A stretch of DNA of 64,000 bases. It comes from Aldrovandia affinis. Taxonomy: Eukaryota; Chordata; Actinopteri; Notacanthiformes; Halosauridae. Position 1 is the stretch's first letter. The number at the start of each line of letters is the position of its first letter. Where the stretch lies: NCBI GenBank assembly GCA_029706075.1, contig JAINUG010000370.1, positions 301,001-365,000 on the forward strand, read 5' to 3'. Positions 55,110 to 64,000 of the stretch are shown in pieces. The notes beneath the pieces are model-generated. The model did no database searches and was not told where the DNA came from. It saw only the letters and a list, made by a program, of their open reading frames with translations. Made by a program: the position numbers and the translations under genes.

Positions 55110-55240
55110 TGTGGTTCTGTGTGGCTCAGTAGATAGAGCATGGCGTTGACAAAGCGTAGGTTTTGGGTTCAATTCCCACCAGGACCGCATTCACTACTGT
55201 AAGTCGCTTTGGATAAAAGCGTCTGTGAAATGGCATGTAC
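55110..55240 (+). mobile_element. SINE with UnaL2-type tail
   Basis: TGTGGCTCAGTAGATAGAGC, GGTTCAATTCCCACCAGGAC, CATTCACTACTGTAAGTCGC and GGATAAAAGCGTCTGTGAAA. Slightly shortened in the body. Confidence 0.85.
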
Positions 55241-55544
55241 TATCTTCACGCCCTTTGACCGTCTTCTACATCTCTGCACCTTTGTCCGTCCGCACTTTAC
55301 TGCTCTGACACACCCACCCAGTCCTGTGGCCTCACTGATTGGGTAGAGTGACTTCATATGTGAAAATCTGGCTGATCTGAAAAAGACGTGATGTTGCAGT
55401 GCGTAAGTGTTTGGTGGACTGGGGTTTGTGTGTGAGTGTTTGGGGGACTGTTGTGTATGTGAGTGTCGGTGGGGAGTGTGATTGAATTTGACTGCAGTGT
55501 GTGTTTGGCATACTGCACGTGTGTGTGTGTGTTTCTTTTTTTTT

Positions 55545-55915
55545 TTTTCAAGAATTTGTTTCAGATTTTCTCCCAACTTAGTTGCCAATTACACCCTCCA
55601 TTTTTCATGTCAATCCCCCCCTCGTATTGTGAGTTTGCTGCCGTAGCCCTGTGACCAGCAGTGACACGGGCAAAGTATCGTCTCCTCTGAGACGGCACTC
55701 GCCAAGCTGTCAACTGTAACTCCGGTACTCCAGAGCCATTCCCGTATGCAGCGAACTTCATGTCGGCTTCCCTCCCCCCTCCCTGGGGCGGACAGCCAAT
55801 CGCCGCCCCCTGGTGGCACTCACGGCCAGAGCCGACTCTGACGTGGCCGGTGGAATCGAACCCCGGTCGCAGTCCCAGCGTCGAACGTTGTAACCACTAG
55901 ACCACCCGGGAGGCC
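55545..55915 (-). mobile_element. tRNA-derived SINE (second family)
   Basis: Minus strand: CCCGGGTGGTCTAGTGGTTA (A box), GGGGTTCGATTCCACCGG (B box), CAGAGTCGGCTCTGGCCG and GGCTGTCCGCCCCAGGGAGG. Full length with an A-rich tail. The same family as 2027-2372. Confidence 0.87.
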
Positions 55916-56860
55916 TGTGTGTGTATGTGTGTATTTTAACATGTGAACTGTGTGCTGTGTGAATGTTTGTCGTCTGATGAATCATAAAAAATGGATGTAA
56001 AGTTTTAAAAGCCCCCTGCCCCGGTGAGGCCACAGAGTAGTCCTTCAGCAGCAGACTGCTGGCTCACCCGTATCTGGCTGGCGGTTAGGACCTGAAGGCG
56101 AGCCATGTACCCAAGCACAGAACTTAAACAATGAAGTCATATGACTTCACGGAATTGGGGCTACGAAGGGCAACGTGACAGCCACTGCTGTGTGTGTGCG
56201 TGTTAAGCGTATTTGCATATGTGGGTGTCAGTAAGCGAGTAAGTAAGCGAGTGTGTGTTCGTGCATCTTTTTGCGTGTGTCTTGGTGGGGAGGTGGGTTC
56301 AGCTATGGTTGTTTTGTGTTGAGAAGAGGCCCTTTTTCCCCTGACAGGCAACTGGAATGTACGGTGATGAGAATGCGAGGCGAAGGCCGTGTCCAGCACA
56401 ACCAACGGAACTGTGAACTTTGAACTCTGTTACCCGTGGCACCATGAGGGACCTAATAATAACGATAGCCTAATAAATTAATTTAATCATAGCTCTGTAT
56501 TCATTGACACATAATCTCATAGGTCTCTGAAAAAAAAGAGACGAATGCTGATGATTTGCATCTCAGAATGAGCTATTCACACCCAGCCCAAATTGTTGGC
56601 TTGCCGTTTTCCTTGACAACACATTGGTTGCCGCTACAAACAAACAGAGCCCTCAGGGGCTGTTCGGCGTTTGGATTGTATGAAGCTAGCGATCAATAAG
56701 GAGGCACTGACGTTTGTTTTCTGGTTCAGTTGTTTCTCTTGTTTATATTTAACATGGGTACGGCCTTAAAGTGGATGGTAACAAATCAATTGCTTTTTAA
56801 TATTCTGAAGTCGTAGAGTCTCCCCGTGCCTTAAATTCTGACCAACTTTCTAAAAATAGC
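55916..56860. other. No gene recognised between asf1b and the prkaca promoter
   Basis: TG-rich pieces near 55920 and 56200. Frames in it are short and unrecognised. Confidence 0.4.
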
Positions 56861-57200
56861 TCGTCGTTGACGTCACTCGGCCAATCACGGATTAGCCGGG
56901 CGGGAGGGGGTCGGCGAGGCCATTTCGTTTTACAGGTCCTTACTTCGACAACCAATCAAAATTCCGCGAATGGGACGGTTTCTAGGTAAGACTACCAATA
57001 AATCTACGCTGACAAGCCAACCAAAATTACTGAATGGAGAAGAAGGCGTGGCATTAACAAGAGGAAAATAATAGGTGACGTCATTAGCTGGTTTGAGGAG
57101 GCGGGATAAATGCTGTTGACATGTACCCGTCTACCAATCCAAACGCCTCAAATGCCTGACATTCCGCCAGACGGCCAATCAATAGCCATTCTCGGCTGTC
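56861..57200 (+). promoter_or_regulatory. prkaca upstream region: two perfect CREs, five CCAAT boxes
   Basis: TGACGTCA occurs at 56868-56875 and at 57076-57083, each the full palindromic cAMP-response element bound by CREB/ATF proteins. CCAAT occurs at 56881, 56952, 56995, 57134 and 57175, all on the plus strand (NF-Y sites). The region is CpG-rich and TATA-less and lies 650-980 bp before the start codon. Whether it drives prkaca is inference from position. Confidence 0.6.
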
Positions 57201-57845
57201 TTTCAATTCCTCCATTGTATGCGACTTGGCCTATAGGGTCTGCGCAGAGGCGGACTCTTCGTAAGGCTGGAGTTTCTTCAGCCCTGAGTCTGAGAATTAA
57301 TGGGGGGGCTGTTGATTTGGGTAATTTGTAATCGGTACTGGATTCAGACAGGGCATCGGAACCGGGGTTGGGACAGGAAGGGGGTGTGACCAGTTTAGAA
57401 TAGCGGGCACTAGGAGCAGCCCGACCGGGGTTCTAGTGATCGAAAAAATACAGCGGAGAGCCGGTGGGGCCTCGACGGGGGCTGTGCGGAGGGGACGGGC
57501 AAGGATAGGAGATCCGAACCGGGTTCGGCGCACTGGACTCGACCCGGAGAGCAGGGTAGCCGCAGAGACACAGCGGGGACACAGACCGCTAGCTAGCTCG
57601 CTCGCTAGCTAGCTAATACCTGCCGTATTTGGCCTGCCTTCCCCCCCTCCCCATAACGGCTAAGGGGAAACTGGCTAACGATAGCTAGGGGGAGGAAGAA
57701 AAAAGCGAAACGAATATAAGTTCCGAGTAAAGTGGTTAGTCGAAAGATCACCAGCGGAAATCTCAAGCCCGGCTTTTGGAAAGACCCCCCGAAGAGGAGC
57801 ACAGGGTGATCCGGGTCCGAGGGATCCCCTTAACGGCCCGCAATC

Positions 57846-57891
57846 ATGGGCAACGCACCCACTGCTAAGAAAGGGAGCGAGATGGAGAGTG
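57846..57891 (+). CDS. prkaca: PKA catalytic subunit alpha, first coding exon only
   Basis: MGNAPTAKKGSEMES then a split codon at donor G|GTGAGA (57891/57892). Human PRKACA exon 1 reads MGNAAAAKKGSEQES and ends at the same split codon. Gly2 is the myristoylation site and the Ser of KKGS is the known N-terminal phosphosite. The kinase phosphorylates targets after cAMP frees it from regulatory subunits. The upstream stretch 57240-57845 is GC-rich and without ATG overlap that would suggest another start. Exon 2 (VKEFLAKAKEDFL-like) is not found up to 64000, so intron 1 exceeds 6.1 kb. A beta-subunit gene (prkacb) is less likely, given asf1b next door. Confidence 0.9.
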
Positions 57892-60640
57892 GTGAGATTT
57901 TTTTTTTTGTGTGTATATTAACGTCAATACATGAATCACTCGCCGACACACGATTTACAATCGTGATACGCCGAACCACAACTGACGCACGGCGAAATGA
58001 GATGTGTTACATTCGTATTTTGATCTTTAATCGTCTGCAGTTTGCCATGTAAACTGGCTAGCCTGCTACATCCGTCCATGCTAGCCAGCTAGTAGCTAGC
58101 TATAGGCATAGACAGGAAATGGATAGCGGACAGGCTTGCATGTTAGCTACACACAGCTTGCTACCATAACATATAGCGTTGGTACGAGCCTCGCCATTTA
58201 ACGTTAGCTGGTTAGCTAACGACATACATTATTAAGCAGTGCTGGTACCATACCATACACGACTACATGGTAGTTTACCGTGATTTTAGCTGCCCTGCGG
58301 TACTTGTGTGTGGACTCGATTAAGTGAACTTCGAAGGGTCTTAAGTGAATCGAAAGATTAAACGTCGTTCCTCTTTTCATACTGAAGTAAGAATTTCGGA
58401 TGGTTACCCTTGACCCGAGGTGTCTGTACCTCGGGTGTTCGGCCTGCCACTTTGTGGTCTCGCAGGGTGGGAATGGAGCTGAATGTGCGTGTTGTGCCCC
58501 TACCGTGGGATCGCGCTATCAAAGGCTTTCGAGATCAGACGGGACAAAGGCACGACCGTGCACCTGCGACCTGGATTAACAAGCACAAACGCGTTGATCT
58601 CAAACGGTTGAATCATATAGCACAAGCGGGCCGGGATGGCATGCATCTATGCCCCGATTGAGAGAGGGAGAAATCTAGTGCACAATGTGTCCTAAATCCT
58701 CTGATGCAAGTTGATGAAACGGCCTGTTTTAGGTAGTAAATGTCAAAGGAGGATGGTGAATTTCGAAAAATGGAAAGGTGGGACACACTGTTTGTGTTTC
58801 TGTGCTGCCCTGGCTCTGATTATGTACTTGACACATTTGTCTGGCTTTTCTCGAGTCTGGAGCATTTAACAATTTCACAACTGTGATTGTTTTCAAGTGG
58901 GGGGAAATGGTGGCCATATTGCCCCAGATCGGTTGTCAGGAGGGGTCAGTGTTTTTAGGACAGGGCAGTAGTGGCCTTTTTACCCCTTGTTGCCTGTTGG
59001 GAGGGCCGGAGGTTGGATTGGCCCTGCTGGGTTTTCGGGATGGCATGACGGTGGCCTTGTCACCCTTGGTTGGGCGCAGTGTGTCGAGCTATGCTGATCA
59101 GGTGATGTTGCCTCTTGGGTAGAGCAGTGTGGCAGAGCAGGTATTTCCACCTGCATGGCCACACTGAAATAACTGCCACCGACAGAGTGTACGTTGCCTA
59201 CTCTACTTGCGAGCCGTGCCTGTGCGCGGGCGTGCGAATGAGCGTGCGCACCTGCCCGTCTCCTGTGGTCGAAAGCTTTCGAACGAGGTTCATTCCGTGA
59301 ATCCGAAGACCTCCCAGGTTCCAACCCATGACCATGGTTCTGCCAGAGCTTCATAACCGTTGTCAATTTACTCACCGCCTTCCTGCCTCACTGGCTTGGC
59401 TCCTCTCCTCTACGGGAGAGGGTTTTACTGAGCAGGCCCAGACGGAGGAAGAGGAGCAGCAAGCACGGCCCAAGCGCCATGTTTACATAAGACGGTTCCT
59501 TCATCGGAGAGCTGAGACATGGGTGGGGCACGGGCCCTACCCCCCCCGCCTCACCAAGTCATGGACGCCCGTAAAACTTGGGTGTGACGCGCGAGCGAGA
59601 GGAAGTGTGGTTATCTGCTGTTTCTGTCTTTCCTTAGGGGCCAAATCCTGAGGCTGCCAAATCTCTTGAACATCATGTGATGTGGAGGGCTTTCTGAACA
59701 ACAGCTCTCTCTGTGTGTGTGGCCTCCTCCTAACCCCCTCCCTCCATTGGCTGAGAGGCCTTCTGCTACTCTATTCTGCCATTGGTTAGGCCAAAAACCT
59801 AGACTTAATAAGAGCGCAGTCTTATTGTAGGCCCCGTTCATATCAAAGGGTCACTTCCGTCATGGCCCACATCATGTAAAGTATCCCTCAGTCCCTGCAT
59901 CCTTTGCGTGAATTGGATTACTGCACGAGATATTTGCAGCAGCTGCCAAGTGATTGGCTATCGGAATGAACATTGAAATGAAATATAACCTTGCCGGTTG
60001 CTAACGTTAAACTGTTAGCACGCTCAAAAAAAAAACTGGGGAAAAGGGTGAACCGTAATACATTTTCAATGAAAATAATCACACTTTAGACTGATGGTAG
60101 CTCACTAGCTAGGTGACGTGAAAACAAAATGGCTGCCAAGATACCGAGGCTTGTTTAAGTTGTGCGGACTAGCTAACGTTAGCTCATTTACCATAATGTA
60201 AAAAAAAAAAACGCTTATGCCTCTTGTGAATAGATCACACATTGACATTTTAAGAATGAATGATCCGTCCTTCTCTGAAGGAAATAAGAAAAATGGAAAG
60301 CCTGGTTCTCTTTCCTCTTACAACCATTAATGGCAGCACAGAGTTTAAGTATTTTCACTGGTTGGTATGTAGTTTAACAGCCTGCACTGCTGAGAAACAT
60401 GGCCAGAGAGTGGGGGGTTGAGGAAGACTTGCAGTATGATGTAGAAGGTCGCCAAACAAGAGCGAATAGAATAATAAGAGTTATAATTCCACTCCCCAGG
60501 AACGTATTCGGTCCTTGGTTGGGCCACATTTTATGACTATGTTTTGCTATGTTGACCTTCTAATACTCTGTTTTGCTACTGGCTGTACAAATCATGTTCT
60601 TTAAATTCTGCAGTTGGTTGGGCCATATATATATACACAC
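57892..60640. other. prkaca intron 1, first part
   Basis: CTAG-rich DNA at 58070-58230. A CpG-containing part at 58400-59580 carries unrelated open frames on both strands (for example 58410-58661 and 58980-59375) that I do not recognise. No splice-bounded exon is visible. Confidence 0.45.
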
Positions 60641-61135
60641 AGTACCAGTCAAAAGTTTGAGTACACCTTCCATCTGGATTACGGTTAATCGGGCACTCCT
60701 TCATTCTTCAGTAAGGTAACGACCCGAAACACACCTTGAGGTTGTGTAAGAAATATCTGGTGAAGGAGGAACGTGAAGGACAATTCAAACTAGTGACCTG
60801 GCCTGCCCAGTGTCCAGACCTCAATCCAGTAGAACTTGTATGGGACGAACTGGACAGAAGAGTCAAAGCAAAGCAGAGTGTCTCTTGGAATTGCCGCAGG
60901 AGAGCTGGGAAGACTGATTTCCTGCTGAAACCCGTATTAACCGAATGGCCTGTGTTTGTGAGGCTGTTATCACAGGAAAGGGTGGCTATTTTGAGGAATC
61001 AAATATTCAATTTTCAATTCAATTTTTTTGAACATTGCTTTGATGTTCCTTTTGTTTATTGTTACATGTGTTTTTTATACGGTGTAAAACATTGTCAATT
61101 ATGAGATAAATCTAGTTTCCTGCAGTGTACTCAAA
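60641..61135 (+). mobile_element. Degraded Tc1-like transposon
   Basis: Starts CAGTACCAGTCAAAAGTTTG with AGTACAC, a common fish Tc1 end. The frame 60736-60900 has VTWPAQCPDLNPVELVWDEL, which holds the third catalytic site, preceded by ACGACCCGAAACACACCTTG (the NDPKHT region). It ends near TGCAGTGTACTCAAAC at 61125. Most of the N-terminal part is missing. Confidence 0.8.
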
Positions 61136-61224
61136 CATATATATATGTGTGTGTGTGTTTGTGGGGGCAAGATGCAATTGTGTCCTCTACCAGAGAGGTT
61201 TACCACTTTTCCAGTGGTTTAAAA

Positions 61225-61690
61225 CTTTGTAATTATTGACGTAATAATATATATTTTTTATTTATTTATTTGTTTGTAACCATCTCATGGCTTGTGAAGG
61301 TCAGTAAGCCTTTGTCTTGTTTCTTCGGAGAGTTCTTTGCCTTTCCCCATGGTGATGGATGACAAATGGATTTAGCGTTACCTTGTTTTTATACTCCAGT
61401 GAAATAGAAAGCCAAGGGAGGCCACAGCACAGTTCCCTTGAAAAAGTAGTACGTTAATGCAGATTTATTTTTGTTGGATCTTTTGGGAGGAAAATATTGC
61501 TTGTTGAACAAAATCTTTTTCTTTAGTGTAAAATATAATTTTCTCAATTTTTGAGCATACAATATAGCTAATTACCTTTGTTGTTTATTTTATAGAGCAT
61601 TCTTTGCTCATCTTTATCAAGGGTGTGAATACTTTTGGAGGTGTGTGTATGTGCGTCCGTGGTAACTGCCAAAATAAAGGAAACACTTTA
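61225..61690. mobile_element. Probable Tc1-like fragments
   Basis: TCTTTGCCTTTCCCCATGGT and AGGGTGTGAATACTTTTGGA recall parts of other Tc1-like families. GTAACTGCCAAAATAAAGGA with AACACTT at 61657-61687 is a further Tc1-type end like that at 36548. No frame remains. Confidence 0.4.
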
Positions 61691-61727
61691 TGACGGTTTC
61701 TGGTCAGCTCCTGCTTTGTCCCCCTTT

Positions 61728-62095
61728 TAACATTTTATTTTTGTATTTTTTTCCCGATTTTCCCCCCGTTTTCTCCCAGTTTGGTAGCCAATTACTCCCG
61801 CTGTGCTTAGTTCAACCCCCTCCCTCGTAGTTCGCTGCTGTAGCCCTGTGACCGGCAGTGACAAAGGTGAAGCGCTGCCTCCTCCGAGACAGCACTCGCC
61901 GAGTTGTCGACTGTAATTCCGGTACCCCAGAACCACTCCTGTGCGCAGCGAACTGTGTCGGCTTCCCTCCCCCCTCCCTGGGGCGGACAGCCAATTTCCG
62001 CCCCAATGGTACTCCCGACCAGAGCCGACTCTGGCGCGACGGGGAATTGAACCCCGGTCGCCATGGCCAGCGTCGGACATTGAAACCCCCCTTTC
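61728..62095 (-). mobile_element. tRNA-derived SINE (second family)
   Basis: Minus strand: GACGCTGGCCATGGCGACCG, GGGGTTCAATTCCCC (B box), CAGAGTCGGCTCTGGTCGGG and GGGGCGGAAATTGGCTGTCC, ending in a T-rich stretch (A-rich tail on its own strand). The 5' A box is worn. Confidence 0.85.
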
Positions 62096-62639
62096 AACAT
62101 TTCAGTACAGCTAGCTAGCTACCCATGAAACTAGCTTTCTAAACAGGAATGCCAAATTGGCCAAGCTAACCACCCAACTGGCTGGCTATACTAAAGTGAT
62201 GAGTTCAAAAGGACTAGCTAGGTACCGTGTTAAATGATCCCTCCTGTTACTAGATGCACACAGTGGCCCTTTTTATTTCTAATGTACATTGGGGGGAATT
62301 GTGTAAGTAATAATGTATATAGCTACGTTTGTTTAATGTCTGTCATATATATTTTGCGCTATTTTAGTTCATTTCAAGATTGCATTCAGTATCGATCACT
62401 GATGGTAACATGTTTGATTTTACAGTAGGCTGTGTCATTTTGTGCTTATAATAACTTGTCCTCGCTGAAGTGGAGCCGTACGGCCACTTCCTGGTTAGGT
62501 CCCCCGTAAGCCGAAGTCGTCGTTTTTCAAACTCTGAGAACCTTCGCATCATATGTAGTGTTCTGTTACTCTGGGTTGGGCCACATTTTCCCGTTTTATT
62601 CTTTTCGTTGGTTCACCTTCGACTCTCCATCGCCATTGG

Positions 62640-62766
62640 CTGGACCAATTGCCGCCCCCTAGTGGCACTCCCGGCCAGAGCCGAAACTGGCGCGACCGGT
62701 GGAATCGAACCCGGTCGCCGTGGTCAGCGTCGAACGCTCTTACCGCTAGACCACTCGGGTTTTAGC
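62640..62766 (-). mobile_element. tRNA head of the second SINE family, 3'-truncated
   Basis: Minus strand CCCGAGTGGTCTAGCGGTAA (A box) and GGGTTCGATTCCACCGGTCG (B box), then the first 60 bp of the body. It gives the best-kept pol III promoter of the family. Confidence 0.85.
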
Positions 62767-62859
62767 CCTGCTGTTTTTTGATGTGCTCCATCGCCTTACC
62801 CGATAGATTTTGATTGGCTGGCGCAGCGCGATGGGCGTGTCCACTCCCGTGTGTTTGTA

Positions 62860-63460
62860 ACCGTGTCCCATCGCTGCGCTGCGCTGTCCTGTTTTCCTCT
62901 AAATTCTGAATGCCTATAGGACAGCAGGACTATAGGCATTGCGTGGCGGCCTCTTGTCGACTCGAGAGAGCGTGGACGAGCGTGCGCTCTCTCCTGGAGC
63001 AGGTGGTGTCAGCCCCCGCGTCGTTCCGCGCCCGTGGTCTCCGCGCTAAGCTCGCACGGACGACCGCCCGGAGGAGGACCCTTCGTGTGCAGCTTGTGCG
63101 GGCAGGCTGTGGGCGCCCGGGTGACCAGAGCGGGGGGTCAGCCGGGGCGTGACGAGTCCCCTCTCTCCCCGTGCGTCGTCACAGCCAGTCGTCTGCTGCG
63201 CGGTGGAGCCGCCGGCCGCGGTCGCCACTGACACGGTCCAGATTCGGTACCAGACCCTCGGGCCCCGTCCGCCCACTGGAGCCGCCCAGCAGCCCCACTT
63301 CTTTACAGCAGCTGACCCGCGCAGCCGTCGTTTCGGAGGGCCGCTCTTTGTGCTGCGCTGCCGACGCAGGCAGGCGAGCGAAGAGGCTGGGGATGCCCTG
63401 CCAACCGGAACCCTCCCTCCCTCTGAGTGCAGGAGGCGCTGGACAGTGTGTTTGTGGACT
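62860..63460 (+). promoter_or_regulatory. CpG-rich island-like region in prkaca intron 1
   Basis: Dense CpG (CGCGTCGTTCCGCGCC, CGCTAAGCTCGCACGGACGA, CCGCCGGCCGCGGTCGCC) in otherwise AT-rich DNA, with long overlapping frames on both strands as expected for GC-rich DNA. It may be an alternative promoter or first exon of prkaca, or belong to another gene. I recognise no protein in it. Confidence 0.4.
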
Positions 63461-64000
63461 GCGGGGTGTGTCTCTGCACAGGGACTAGCGTCGTGTTTGT
63501 TTGGAGTCTGCAGAGTTCCACAGTTCCGTGTGTGTGTGTGCGTGCGCACGTGTGTCCGGGCTGTCACATTGTAGCGAATCTAATCTCGGATCTGCATTCC
63601 AACACCCAAGATGAATGGAGAGATTCAATATTTGTGTATTTAAAAAAATAAAAAAATAAAGTTTAAATTATTTTTTTAATGATAAAATGGAGAGCTCATA
63701 AGCGACTCAAATGGCCATAATTCAATAGACGTTTTTAACCGTAGCCCACCCTGTTCTCTGTTTATGACGCTGCTATGCTTGTGTTTGTGTTTTGCACTTT
63801 GCACAAATAAATTCTACCATGGGAAAGACGATCTGCTTTGTGAAAGCGCGCGGGTATCAATTTAAACTCTGTGGAAAAACGAGGCTTCAGTTAAAATGTA
63901 GTTGTACAGAACTCATGTCTGGACCAGGGCCAATAAAAGTTTGGTTCGCACGAACTAGCATTTCTCACAATGTTTGTGAACAATATTTCCGTGGGCGGTA
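63461..64000. other. No gene recognised to the end of the window
   Basis: A TG run near 63528-63545, then AT-rich DNA. No transposon ends or exon recognised. Confidence 0.4.

Noticed and set aside
63149-63574. 141-aa frame in the CpG-rich region
   Set aside because: Long frames on several strands are expected in GC-rich DNA and the peptide is low-complexity.

Overview
The window reads as nuclear DNA of a teleost fish. The genes are intron-bearing with vertebrate splice sites. A fish-type FISNA/LRR (NLRC3-like) pseudogene is present. Many short repeats carry the 3' tail shared by the eel UnaL2 LINE and its partner SINEs, and there are Tc1-like and hAT-like elements, long (CA)n tracts and CTAG-rich islands. 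An early-branching teleost such as an elopomorph is possible but not shown.

Layout. 1-12 kb is gene-poor: a hAT-type MITE, SINEs, a broken NLR gene (2.9-3.4 kb) and two hAT-like elements. 12.2-13.2 kb holds a single-exon, atypical class A GPCR on the plus strand. 15.2-32.0 kb is a large imperfect palindrome with two head-to-head beta-tubulin (tubb4-type) genes. The right copy (26469-29642, plus) is intact over four exons and 444 codons. The left copy (18366-22390, minus) keeps exons 1, 2 and 4 but exon 3 and its acceptor are ruined. 34.7-39.1 kb holds crb3 (minus strand): a signal-peptide exon and a last exon with the transmembrane segment, FERM-binding motif and C-terminal ERLI. 45.9-52.2 kb holds a complete four-exon asf1b-like histone chaperone gene (190 aa) whose introns carry a nearly whole Tc1-like element, a Tigger-like element, a hAT-like element and SINEs. 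At 57846 the first coding exon of prkaca (PKA catalytic subunit alpha) starts; the rest lies beyond the window.

Synteny. crb3 next to tubb4 matches human 19p13.3 (CRB3-DENND1C-TUBB4A), and asf1b next to prkaca matches human 19p13.1. Both pairs sit here within about 40 kb. I did not find DENND1C.

Most unusual structure. An 83-bp sequence (16568-16650 and 24404-24486, 3 differences) forms or flanks the loop of two inverted repeats with unrelated arms. One lies at the axis of the tubulin palindrome. The other lies where left/right arm homology ends. This suggests a foldback element took part in making the inverted duplication. The left tubulin copy could still give an in-frame mRNA by skipping exon 3. 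The prkaca upstream region has two perfect cAMP-response elements and five CCAAT boxes. The asf1b upstream region has a two-CCAAT plus E2F-like arrangement.
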